A stretch of 64,000 bases of DNA from Planctomycetota bacterium (GTDB lineage Bacteria; Planctomycetota; B15-G4; SIAN01). The DNA lies in contig JANQQL010000043.1 of assembly GCA_028289345.1 (NCBI GenBank), positions 1-64,000 on the forward strand, in the 5' to 3' direction. The notes beneath the pieces were generated by a model, which was not told the DNA's origin, made no database searches, and saw only the letters and a program-made list of their open reading frames with translations. The position numbers were made by a program, and so were the translations under genes. Positions 9,100 to 21,133 of this stretch are shown one piece after another; position 1 is the first letter of the stretch, and each line of letters opens with the position of its first letter.

Positions 9100-10157
9100 G
9101 CCACCTCCTCTCCGCCGCCGGATCGGGCCACAGGATCCGCGCGGAACGGCCAGCGCTCGCTCAGACGCCAAAAGAGCAAGTCTTCCGAGTAATCACCGTC
9201 AGCGCTTTGCAAGAGTTCCTGTTCGAGGTTGAAGCGACGCAATTGAAAGCGATCCATGGACTGGCGAAAGCTGCCCCATCGGGTGGTGACGGCACAATCG
9301 TAGCCAGCGGCTTTCACGGCTTGATAGGCGGCGCTGTCGAACTGACCGTTGGGATAGCAGAACGACTCGACCTGATGACCCAGTCGTTTCTCCAACTCTT
9401 GCCGAGAGCCTTGCACTTCTTGGGCCAGCTCCTCCGCATCGAGTCCCTCCAACAGTTCATGAGTCCAGCCGTGGGATCCGATTTCGTGGCCGGCATTCTG
9501 CAGTTGTTCCAAGTGTGACCAGTTCATCATGCCCTCCCACTCGGGGTGACAAGGTGGTTTCGCCTGGAATCGACCCATCAGTCGCTGACGGTCCTTCGGT
9601 CCGAGTGTCTTGGCGGCTCGAACCCATGCGCCCGGACTCGCTCGGCTGGTGAGACCACGACCCGGCAAGGCTTCTTCGGGATCCGGGGTTTGGCCCGCCG
9701 CTGCCGCATAGGCAATCTCATCGTGCCAGAGCAGTCGGCCCTGGCCGACCGAACCCACCGGCACAAAAAACGTGGCGCGAACTCCCTGATCTTGAAGGAC
9801 CGGACGCGCAAACTCGAAGTTGTCGAGCTGCCCATCATCGAACGTGACGGAAGCCAGCGGCTTGTCCAACGCCTGGCCCGACTCGAAGCGACCCAGAGCC
9901 TCGTTCAATGGCACGCATTCATAGACGCGCCGCAACGTTTGCAGACACCGCGAGAGAAACTCCGGAGTCACGGCCAGCTGGTTCAATGGGTACTGGGCGC
10001 GCAGGGACTCGGGGAGCACGCGATGCAAGGTGACCACGGTCAAGCGATGGGCCGCGTCGCGCCCCGGGTCGATGCACCGCGACCGAACCAGGCCCGCGGC
10101 CAGACGATCTCGCAACACGCGCTTCAGGCCGACACGCCGGGTCCTCCTCGGTGCCAA
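9096..10157 (-). CDS. NodB-type polysaccharide deacetylase (CE4)
   Basis: This is a CE4 deacetylase of 353 residues. Motif 1 is TFDDG at 105-109 (catalytic base and metal Asp), motif 2 is HGWTH at 229-233 (metal histidines), and a later motif is SFCYPNGQFD. No membrane segment or signal peptide is evident, as in the deacetylases of exosortase/PEP-CTERM loci. The start is TTG at 10157 with GGGAGA about 7 bases upstream; a nearby ATG at 10164 is in another frame. It probably N-deacetylates amino sugars of the EPS. It is coupled to the downstream GT4 gene by a 4-base overlap and divergent from the gene beginning near 10261. Confidence 0.88.
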   Translation of the reverse strand: MAPRRTRRVGLKRVLRDRLAAGLVRSRCIDPGRDAAHRLTVVTLHRVLPESLRAQYPLNQLAVTPEFLSRCLQTLRRVYECVPLNEALGRFESGQALDKPLASVTFDDGQLDNFEFARPVLQDQGVRATFFVPVGSVGQGRLLWHDEIAYAAAAGQTPDPEEALPGRGLTSRASPGAWVRAAKTLGPKDRQRLMGRFQAKPPCHPEWEGMMNWSHLEQLQNAGHEIGSHGWTHELLEGLDAEELAQEVQGSRQELEKRLGHQVESFCYPNGQFDSAAYQAVKAAGYDCAVTTRWGSFRQSMDRFQLRRFNLEQELLQSADGDYSEDLLFWRLSERWPFRADPVARSGGGEEVA

Positions 10158-10260
10158 ATGTCATTCTCCCGCCGGACGACTTTCCACGGCCTGCTCGAAC
10201 CGGTGTATCCTATCCCCTTGGATTTGGCCGAAGGAGAGCGAAGCCCAGCCCTCCGGTTCC

Positions 10261-11394
10261 GTGGACCGTTCCACCATCCCGGGAGGGACGACTCTGTCAC
10301 GACTGTCCCACTACCTGCCCTTGTGTGAGAAGAGTCTGCGCAAGGCGTTCAATCCCCGGACCTCACTCTTCGATCGCCAGCTCCGCCATGGACAATGGTC
10401 GACGACTCTGGGAACCGAGGCGATCACCAGTACCTGCATTGTGCTGATCGGTGCTCATCGAGCACGCCTCCCGCTCCCGTCCGACACGACCGCGAGCGAC
10501 TTGCTGGCCGCCGCTGCCACGGAGGTTGCCAAGACTCGATACTTGGGCGGGGGCGGACTGTTGCTCTGGGCAGCCAGCCTTTGGAGCCCGGGCGATGGCG
10601 GATCTCTGTTGACCGACGCGGGCATTCCCCTCACTCGTCTAGCGTCTGAGCTATCCCCCATGACCACCATGGAAGTCGCTTGGTGGGTCAGCGGACTCCT
10701 TCACGCCCGCCAACACCCGCAGGAAAACTCGGTCTCGGACCATGCGCTCACTCATCTGACGGAACGCTTTGCAGAGTCCGCAGGTGTGATGCATCACGCC
10801 ACTCGACACGCCCCGTGGAAACAACGAATTCGGCGCCACGTCGCCAACTTCGCTGATCAGATCTACTCAGTCCAAGCCTTGGCTTTGGCGGCGATCGCCG
10901 GCGTCGATCAAGGGCGAGCCTTGTCCATCGCCAATCGAGTCGCTCAGCGAATCACGGAGCACCAAGGAGGACTCGGGCAATGGTGGTGGCATTACGACTC
11001 CCGCCGGGGCGAGGTGGCTCAGCACTATCCCGTGTACTCGGTGCATCAACATGGGATGGCTCCCATGGCCTTGCACACCCTCCATCGAGCGGGCGGTGCG
11101 GACCTCCGCGACGCCGCAAGTCGAGGAACGGACTGGCTCGATGACAACGAACTGCATCGGTCCATGATCGATGACCATGCCAGCACCGTGTGGAGGAGCG
11201 TGGAGCGGCAAGGCGGACTGCTCGGGAAATGGGAAGGACGAGCCCGATCCATTCTTGGAGCTGCCCCGCGTCACCCAGAAAGTCCGCTGTTCGAGTTGAA
11301 TCGAGAAACCCGTCCCTACGAGTGGGCGTGGTTGTTGTATTCAGAGGCCATTGGCGACGACTCGGCCACACCTCCCCCGGGTCACCTGGTCTGA
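10261..11394 (+). CDS. Uncharacterised EPS-locus protein, possible alpha/alpha-toroid fold
   Basis: About 377 residues with no motif I can name with certainty. Helix-rich repeats and conserved-looking Trp/His/Asp stretches (GLGQWWWHYD, YPVYSVHQHGMAPMALHTL, ASRGTDWLDDNE, RPYEWAWLLYSEA) recall alpha/alpha-toroid proteins such as terpenoid-cyclase-like or glycan-epimerase-like folds; this is a fold guess only. The start is uncertain. The GTG at 10261 is the first common start codon downstream of the divergent deacetylase. A CTG at 10294 has a better-spaced GGGAGGG but would be unusual. Its stop overlaps the start of the WecG-type gene (TGATG), so it is translated with the EPS genes. Confidence 0.65.
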   Translation: MDRSTIPGGTTLSRLSHYLPLCEKSLRKAFNPRTSLFDRQLRHGQWSTTLGTEAITSTCIVLIGAHRARLPLPSDTTASDLLAAAATEVAKTRYLGGGGLLLWAASLWSPGDGGSLLTDAGIPLTRLASELSPMTTMEVAWWVSGLLHARQHPQENSVSDHALTHLTERFAESAGVMHHATRHAPWKQRIRRHVANFADQIYSVQALALAAIAGVDQGRALSIANRVAQRITEHQGGLGQWWWHYDSRRGEVAQHYPVYSVHQHGMAPMALHTLHRAGGADLRDAASRGTDWLDDNELHRSMIDDHASTVWRSVERQGGLLGKWEGRARSILGAAPRHPESPLFELNRETRPYEWAWLLYSEAIGDDSATPPPGHLV

Positions 11395-12155
11395 TGGTCG
11401 CTCCCTCCACAAGCACGGTTCTCGGTTGCCCGATTCATCGGGTGACCATGAGCGAGGCCGTGCAAACCTGCTTGTCCTGGGTCCGTGAAGCGGGTCCCAG
11501 CCGCATCGTGCTCACCGTCAACGCCTCTCACCTGGTGACGGCACCCCAAGAACCGGACCTCGCCAGAATCATCCCCGCCAGCGAGTTGATCGTTGCCGAC
11601 GGCATGTCCGTGGTTTGGGCTTCTCGATGGCTCGGAGAACCTCTGCCGGAGCGAGTCGCCGGGATCGATCTCATGAGCGAACTGCTGGACGCCGGTGCCA
11701 AGCACCGGTTTCGCGTGTTTTTCCTCGGGGCGCGACCGGAAGTCGTCGAGGAACTGCAGCGGCGCGTTCGCACCCAACACCCGGGCCTGATCATCGCAGG
11801 CTCCCATCACGGGTATCTCACCCAGGAAGACGAAGCACGGGTGGTCGCGACGATCAAGAAGAGCCGCAGTGATATGGTGTTTCTGGGAATGCCTTCTCCA
11901 CAGAAGGAGAGATTCTGCTTGGAACACCGAGAGCAACTCCATGCTCCGGTGCTCATGGGAGTGGGCGGCAGTTTCGACGTGTTGGCCGGTGCGGTGACTC
12001 GAGCTCCCCGCTGGGTGCAGGGCCTGGGGATGGAGTGGTTCTGGCGATTCCTTCAGGAGCCCCGGCGGATGTGGAAGCGCTACTTGACGACCAACTCGGC
12101 GTTTCTCTTTCGGGTCAGTCGAGCCGCGCTCGCGCGACCAAGGGGTAGCTCATGA
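11394..12155 (+). CDS. WecG/TagA/CpsF family glycosyltransferase (GT26)
   Basis: This is a family-26 glycosyltransferase of 253 residues. It has the hallmarks LTVNASHLV, ELIVADGMSVVWASRWLG, RVAGIDLMSELL, MVFLGMPSPQKERF and GVGGSFDVLAGAVTRAP, followed by the C-terminal tail near WFWRFLQEPRRMWKRYL that associates the family with membranes. Known members transfer ManNAc or ManNAcA (or glucose) to an undecaprenyl-PP-linked amino sugar. The next gene makes UDP-ManNAc, so a ManNAc-type donor is likely (inference). The ATG at 11394 overlaps the preceding stop, and the stop overlaps wecB. Confidence 0.92.
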   Translation: MVAPSTSTVLGCPIHRVTMSEAVQTCLSWVREAGPSRIVLTVNASHLVTAPQEPDLARIIPASELIVADGMSVVWASRWLGEPLPERVAGIDLMSELLDAGAKHRFRVFFLGARPEVVEELQRRVRTQHPGLIIAGSHHGYLTQEDEARVVATIKKSRSDMVFLGMPSPQKERFCLEHREQLHAPVLMGVGGSFDVLAGAVTRAPRWVQGLGMEWFWRFLQEPRRMWKRYLTTNSAFLFRVSRAALARPRGSS

Positions 12156-13297
12156 CCAAGCACCGCCTTGCTGTCATCCTCGGAACCCGTCCCGAGGCGA
12201 TCAAGCTGGCACCCGTCGTCTTAGCCGCCAAGCGCGATCGCCGCTTCGAAGTCGTCACGATCAGTACCGGCCAGCACCGGGAGATGCTCACTCCCATTCT
12301 CGAAGCCTTCGGAGTTTCCATCGACCACGAACTCGCGGTGATGACCCACGACCAGTCGCTGCCCACCCTGACCGGTCGATTGCTGGACGCAGTGTCGAAC
12401 TGTTTGGCGCAATCCCGGCCCGACTTCGTCCTGGTGCAAGGCGACACGACCACGGCGTTCGCGGCCGCGCTCGCTTGCTTTTACGCCCACCTTCCGGTCG
12501 GCCACGTTGAGGCCGGACTGCGAACCCAGGACGTGTGGTCCCCGTTCCCGGAAGAGGCCAACCGGCGCATGATCACGGTGCTGAGCAGTTTGCACTTCGC
12601 CCCTACGGAAGCAGCGCGAGATCGACTCCTTGGCGAAGGAGTCGCTCCCCACACGGTCACCACGACGGGCAACACGGTCATCGACGCCCTGCTTGCCGAG
12701 CGGGACCGTCAGTCATCTCCCGAGCAGGAGCAGAGCATCCGCGACGAACTGTCGTCGTGGCTGCCAATCCCCTTGCCCCCCGAGAACGCGGTGCTGATCA
12801 CCGGACATCGGCGGGAAAGCTTCGGCGCAGGTTTCCTGCGAATCTGCCACGCGATCCGCCACTTGGCCGAAGAGTTTCCCGAGGCTTCATGGATCTACCC
12901 GGTTCATCTGAATCCTCGCGTGCAAGAGCCAGTGCAGGAAGTTCTCCAGGGACTGAAGAACGTGTACCTGCTGCCGCCTCTGTCCTACGCCACTCTCGTT
13001 TTCTTACTGCGCCACTGCCGACTCGTGTTGACCGACTCCGGCGGCATTCAAGAAGAGGCTCCCAGTCTCGGCAAGCCGGTCCTCGTCATGCGTGAGACCA
13101 CAGAGCGCGAAGAAGGCATCGAAGCCGGGACGGCGCGGTTGGTGGGAACCAGCGAGGACCGGATCGTGTCGGAAGTCCGGCGCCTCCTGACGGAGAAATC
13201 GGCCTACGCGGCCATGTCTCGCGCGGTCAATCCCTACGGCGACGGTCAGGCGGCCGAGCGGATCCTGGAAACCCTCGCTCAGCGCTTGGCCCAATGA
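12152..13297 (+). CDS. wecB: UDP-N-acetylglucosamine 2-epimerase (non-hydrolysing)
   Basis: The 381-residue protein interconverts UDP-GlcNAc and UDP-ManNAc in the cytosol. Family motifs are complete: GTRPEAIKLAPV, QHREML, VQGDTTTAFAAALA, GHVEAGLRT, PFPEEANRRM, TGHRRESFG, and DSGGIQEEAPSLGKPVLVMR followed by TEREEGIEAGT. Its length is normal for the family. Its ATG overlaps the stop of the WecG-type transferase (ATGA), so synthesis of the donor and its use are encoded together. The 3' end overlaps the convergent SGNH gene by 19 bases. Confidence 0.96.
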   Translation: MTKHRLAVILGTRPEAIKLAPVVLAAKRDRRFEVVTISTGQHREMLTPILEAFGVSIDHELAVMTHDQSLPTLTGRLLDAVSNCLAQSRPDFVLVQGDTTTAFAAALACFYAHLPVGHVEAGLRTQDVWSPFPEEANRRMITVLSSLHFAPTEAARDRLLGEGVAPHTVTTTGNTVIDALLAERDRQSSPEQEQSIRDELSSWLPIPLPPENAVLITGHRRESFGAGFLRICHAIRHLAEEFPEASWIYPVHLNPRVQEPVQEVLQGLKNVYLLPPLSYATLVFLLRHCRLVLTDSGGIQEEAPSLGKPVLVMRETTEREEGIEAGTARLVGTSEDRIVSEVRRLLTEKSAYAAMSRAVNPYGDGQAAERILETLAQRLAQ

Positions 13298-14444
13298 GCA
13301 GCCACGATCTGTGCCGCAAAATCTTGTCCGGCGTCGTTCCAATGGTTGTCGCGCTCGGGGAAGTACAGCTGGCACGGATCTCCTGACCGGAACTCGGCAA
13401 ACAGATCGAGAACTTCCAAACCGGCAGCCAAGGCCAACTCCGTGGCGGTTCGCGTCAGACGATCCCGCTGGTAGTCGGGGCACAGAGTGGGATCCACTTG
13501 GATTTCGTAGTCATCGCAGACGTCGATGGCAGACGGAATGACGAGGACCAGGACGCGAAGGTCCGCCTGGCTGGAGAACTGCGCCAGCTCTTGCAGGACC
13601 TGCCCCAAGATCGCGACCTTGGCTCGCGCGGAATCACACTCAGGTTGAATGGCGAGGTCGGCGTCGTAGTGATCGCGAAACAAGTTCGTGACGACATTGT
13701 CCGCCAAGTACGAGTCATATTCCTGTTCACACGAATCCAGGAAGTCGTTCATGGTCGGGAGTTGGAACGTCTGCTCTCCGGCCCCCTCCCTCCAAGCCTG
13801 GACGCTGCGATAGAGGAGCGATCGGTTGCGCCAACGGTTCGGATTCATCGACCACCGCAGCCACGGAACCAGCTCCGCGGCGGCTCGATGCACGGAACCA
13901 TCCGCGGCTTGGCGGAACAGCTTGTTGCGAATCAGATCTCCATAGTCGTTGCCGGCATAGATGGCCAGGATGGCCGCGTCGGCCTGCAACTCTTCCCATT
14001 CCTCTTCCATGCGGAGCAACGCTTGATCTGGACCATAAGAAGCCACTCCGGCGTTCACCACCTCGTGAGTACGGCCATGGTCTTCCAAATGATCTTCCAG
14101 GCGTTCACAAAATGTCAGTGGCCGCGGGGAGAACTCTCCGTGGATGAACGAATCGCCAAAGACGACGAGTCGGGGATGTCGCGGCGGTTCGACCAGGTCG
14201 TCCCCTCGGAATCCGTGGCGGTTGATCCGAACCATGTGGGATGCCCCTCCGTTCGCCTCACGATGCCGGAACACTTTCTGGGCGGAAGGACGCAAGACCA
14301 GGTGGTAGCGAGGGTGAGCGCTGACGACACGGGCGTGATACGGGAAGAAGCGACGCAAGACGAACTCGCCCATCGCCAGGACCACGACCAACGCGCCCAC
14401 CGCAAGGAGCAAGCGAGGACCCAGCCCCCTCCCACCGCGGAGAT

Positions 14445-14448
<4 letters not shown>
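13279..14448 (-). CDS. Membrane-anchored SGNH hydrolase-like protein
   Basis: This 389-residue protein has an N-terminal signal anchor (LLLAVGALVVVLAMGEFVL). Its SGNH/AlgX-like domain has block I RLVVFGDSFIHGEF (nucleophile Ser), block III AILAIYAGNDYGD, and a C-terminal DNHWNDAG supplying the Asp and His. This architecture is seen in periplasmic O-acetyl transferases or esterases that modify EPS. It is the second SGNH gene of the island and is only distantly similar to the one at 6523-7872. Its ATG overlaps the stop of the DUF2723 glycosyltransferase gene (ATGA). Acyl donor and substrate are unknown. Confidence 0.8.
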
Positions 14449-18352
<3,904 letters not shown>

Positions 18353-18870
18353 AACGCACCTGGAAGAGCCTCTCCCCTCGGCGAGCAACCGGCAAACCCG
18401 GGTCGTCGAAGCCTCGACGGATCGATTTGTTCGGCCTTTTTGACAAGCTCGGTCGAATCTGCAATCCCCGTCGGCCGTTTTCTCCAAGCCCCGATTCTGT
18501 CCACGGTCCGCCCGGGCTCTGCCAAGCCCCCACCCTTCGGCCGGGACCGAGCGCTCCCCGACCAAACGCTCCCCCACGCCGGGAGGTAGGGCCGCGGATT
18601 CGCCGCCGAAATCGCTATTTTGACGCCCCCAGCGCTCAATGACGACTTAATTACGCACAGCGCCAACTTGACCACAAAGAAGCCATTGGTCGCGGCATCA
18701 TGGCATTCTCCCAAGGGCTCTCCGGCGCCGCCGAATGCTCACTAAACAACTTCATAGAAACCACTTACGGAGATATCGATCAAACTGGCACGGCTCCTGC
18801 ATAAGGGTCCAGTGATTTTCAAGGACCTCTCCGGTTCCGGATCGAACCGGTCCACCCAAGGAGCCAAACC
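18353..18870. other. Intergenic region between thiC and the Hsp20 pair
   Basis: There are 518 bases without a credible gene; short open frames here have atypical composition and no recognisable domain. The only clear element is the sigma-54-type promoter near its right end. I see no CIRCE element (TTAGCACTC inverted repeat) and no convincing intrinsic terminator for thiC. Confidence 0.6.
18786..18801 (+). promoter_or_regulatory. Sigma-54 (-24/-12) promoter candidate for the Hsp20 genes
   Basis: The sequence TGGCACGGCTCCTGCA matches the consensus TGGCACG-N4-TTGCA at all informative positions except one (C for the first T). The invariant GG (18787-18788) and GC (18799-18800) are exactly 12 bases apart, as RpoN requires. 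Predicted transcription would start near 18812, leaving a leader of about 59 bases before the first Hsp20 ATG. RpoN promoters need an enhancer-binding activator; none was recognised in the window. Confidence 0.75.
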
Positions 18871-19290
18871 ATGTTTCTGACTCATCCCCGAGACTTCGCG
18901 AACTTGCACCGTGACCTCGACCGTTTCCTGGCGGACTTCTGGTCCCCTCGCACGGCGCCCGCCGCTCCCGACGTACGCCTGGAAGTGCTGGAGAACGCCG
19001 ACGGCTACCAGGTTCGTGCCGAACTGCCCGGCGTCAAAGCCAAAGACTTGACTGTCGAAGTCGTCGACGACGTCCTTCATCTGAAGGGATCCCGCGACCT
19101 CGACCTTCCGGAGGGAGCGATCGCCCGCCGGCGCGAGCGAACCATGCGCTCCTTCGAACGCTCGCTTCGCTTCCCGGTGAACTTGGACGCTCGCAAAGTC
19201 GAAGCCTCCCTCGAACACGGCATCCTCACCGTGGACGTGCCGAAAGCGGAGGAAGCCAAGCCACGGAAGATCAAAGTGCGAACCCGCTGA
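18871..19290 (+). CDS. Small heat-shock protein Hsp20 (alpha-crystallin family)
   Basis: This ATP-independent holdase chaperone has 139 residues. The short N-terminal arm (MFLTHPRDFANLHRDLDRFL) is followed by an alpha-crystallin domain (residues ~30-130) with VRAELPGVKAKDLTVEVVDD, SFERSLRFPVNLDARKVEAS and the GILTVDVPK strand. A C-terminal PRKIKVRTR tail contains the IxV-type motif that docks neighbouring dimers. AAGGAG lies about 9 bases before the ATG. It is the first gene downstream of the sigma-54 promoter candidate and is followed 79 bases later by a second Hsp20, so the pair is probably one transcript. Confidence 0.95.
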   Translation: MFLTHPRDFANLHRDLDRFLADFWSPRTAPAAPDVRLEVLENADGYQVRAELPGVKAKDLTVEVVDDVLHLKGSRDLDLPEGAIARRRERTMRSFERSLRFPVNLDARKVEASLEHGILTVDVPKAEEAKPRKIKVRTR

Positions 19291-19369
19291 CGCGACACGC
19301 CTCTGACTCTGCTGGACGCATGACCGGCTTCCGAGCCTCTTCCCCCCTGCACCAACAAGGACACAACCC

Positions 19370-19765
19370 ATGAACTGCAACGTTCCTGCAACGACAACTT
19401 CTTCCCGATCGGGCACTGCCGTCGCTCCGCGACCGGTCCGCCCGGCCACCGACGTGGTTGAGTACGACGACCGATTCGATGTCACTCTGGACGTGCCCGG
19501 AGTCCGCGCGGACGATCTAGACATTCAGTTCGACGGTGACCGACTTTGGGTACGCGGTCAAACTCGCCAAGAGATCCCTGAGGGTTTCGAACGCGTTCGC
19601 AACGAGCAGCTCGCCTCGAGCTACGAACACTCGCTCGACATCGGCAATCAAGTGGATGTCTCGAAGATCGATGCCCACATGGATGACGGCGTCCTGACTC
19701 TCACTTTGCCGAAGCACGAGTCTGCCCAGAAGCGCTCGATTTCCGTCAAGGTCCGCGGCCCCTGA
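19370..19765 (+). CDS. Small heat-shock protein Hsp20, second copy
   Basis: This second alpha-crystallin chaperone has 131 residues. It has a short Ser/Thr/Pro-rich N-terminus, the core VTLDVPGVRADDLDIQFDGD, ASSYEHSLDIGNQVDVSKID and DDGVLTLTLPKHE, and a C-terminal RSISVKV tail with the IxV motif. AAGGA precedes the ATG. It is clearly diverged from the upstream copy, so the two may form hetero-oligomers as IbpA/IbpB do (inference). A strong terminator 34 bases downstream of its stop codon ends the transcript. Confidence 0.95.
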   Translation: MNCNVPATTTSSRSGTAVAPRPVRPATDVVEYDDRFDVTLDVPGVRADDLDIQFDGDRLWVRGQTRQEIPEGFERVRNEQLASSYEHSLDIGNQVDVSKIDAHMDDGVLTLTLPKHESAQKRSISVKVRGP

Positions 19766-19799
19766 GTCGCGCCTGCGTCAACTCCAAACCCATCTCTTC

Positions 19800-19841
19800 C
19801 CGCAGCGAGTGTCCGATCGAGGATGCTCGCTGCGGCTTTTT
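19800..19841 (+). terminator. Rho-independent terminator after the Hsp20 pair
   Basis: A perfect 10-bp stem, CCGCAGCGAG (19800-19809) with CTCGCTGCGG (19826-19835), encloses a 16-base loop and is followed by C and five T. It lies between the convergent Hsp20 and methyltransferase genes; the T-run supports termination on the + strand. Confidence 0.88.
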
Positions 19842-19909
19842 CCGGATCGATCGCGTCGGCCCCCGTCGCTCCTGAGAAGCTCCTTCAACAAGCGCCCCTC
19901 GGCCTCGAA

Positions 19910-21133
19910 TCAACCGACAGCGAGCCCGGGATCCTGCTGCGCCACAGAAAGGACTTCGACTTGCGGCTGCAGTCCCCTGCGGGCGAGATCCGTGACGATC
20001 TCTTCGCGATACGCAGGATTCACGACCACCACCACATCAGGGCGTAGCTCGGCGAGGGCCGGAGGCGCCACAATGGGTTGACCGGTCCCGGCCACGAACT
20101 TGCCGCATTTTCGCGGATTCACATCGACCACGGCCTTCACCCAGTCCGCGCCGCGAACGCTGTTGAGGAACATCACCCCTTTCGTGCCAGCCCCCCAGAC
20201 CACCACGACGCGTCCCTGATCGACCCATTGGCGAATCCGGCCACCCCACTGCTCGAGCTGCTCGTGATACACCTGGCGGAACTGCGCAGCCCAGGACGGA
20301 ACTTCCGGCTCTTCGACCGGCATCCGCGCTGGCTCCTTTGCGGAAGCCTCGCCATTGGCTCGCGCCCCATGCAAAGCCAGGAACTGACCGTCAAAACGGC
20401 TCTCCCAACCCGACACTGTGAATCCGTGGCGATGGAACAGTCGATGCAGGGATCGATCTGTAAAGTAGGAGCAATGCTCATAGAGCAAGTCCCAGATTCC
20501 CAGGGATTCGAACGTGAACCGCCCGTCGGGAACTTCGAAGTAGATGCTCGCGTTCGGCTGCGGCTGCAAAGTCGCGTGCAAGGAACGAATGAGATCCGCG
20601 GGCCGCTCCAAGTGCTCTAGCACATGGCGGCAGGCCACCAAGTCCGCGGGTCGATCCGCGTACTGAGGACCGTACAGATCGTGAATCAGCGTCACCGAGG
20701 GATCCGGGCTCTTCACCGGAGCCGCCGGGTCATAGCCGTACCCGCGATTGGATCCCTGGCGACAGAGAAGCTGGAGGAAGTAGGCATCGCCACAGCCAAT
20801 CTCCAACACGTCCTTACCGCGGAGATCGTAGCGCTCCACCAAGTCGGCGGTCAGCTCCTCCAGGTAGCGACGGAATCGCGGCGAGAAGTGCTGGGCGTTC
20901 TCGTAGTCCGGGTCATAGGTCATCAAGGCCGGGTCGAAAGCGGTGTTGAACACCATCCCGCAGGCGCGACACAGCTGCAGCTCGAATCGCCCTTTCGGCG
21001 CGGCGCGGGCCGCCTCAGCCGAGTCCTCGAGCCGGTTGCAGTGCACCGGGACCATGGATTCCAGCAGCGGAAACCAGCGGCGCTCCTCACAAACCGGACA
21101 AGCAGGCGCAGTGGCGGGGGGACCAGGGTTCAT
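19910..21133 (-). CDS. SAM-dependent sugar C-methyltransferase-like protein (third of three)
   Basis: The predicted protein has 407 residues (ATG at 21133, overlapping the previous stop; a GTG lies one codon upstream). Architecture: an N-terminal Cys zinc-binding domain (CPVCEERRWF, LCRACGMVFNTAFDP), a class I SAM domain with motif I KDVLEIGCGDAYFLQLLC, the family block CRHVLEHLERP with YEHCSYFTDRSL, and a C-terminal domain with VVVWGAGTKGVMFLNS. This is the Methyltransf_13/Methyltransf_14 type found with deoxysugar pathways. It is a clear paralogue of the adjacent gene at 21133-22326. It probably methylates a nucleotide-linked sugar for the EPS; the position methylated is unknown. Confidence 0.87.
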   Translation of the reverse strand: MNPGPPATAPACPVCEERRWFPLLESMVPVHCNRLEDSAEAARAAPKGRFELQLCRACGMVFNTAFDPALMTYDPDYENAQHFSPRFRRYLEELTADLVERYDLRGKDVLEIGCGDAYFLQLLCRQGSNRGYGYDPAAPVKSPDPSVTLIHDLYGPQYADRPADLVACRHVLEHLERPADLIRSLHATLQPQPNASIYFEVPDGRFTFESLGIWDLLYEHCSYFTDRSLHRLFHRHGFTVSGWESRFDGQFLALHGARANGEASAKEPARMPVEEPEVPSWAAQFRQVYHEQLEQWGGRIRQWVDQGRVVVVWGAGTKGVMFLNSVRGADWVKAVVDVNPRKCGKFVAGTGQPIVAPPALAELRPDVVVVVNPAYREEIVTDLARRGLQPQVEVLSVAQQDPGLAVG

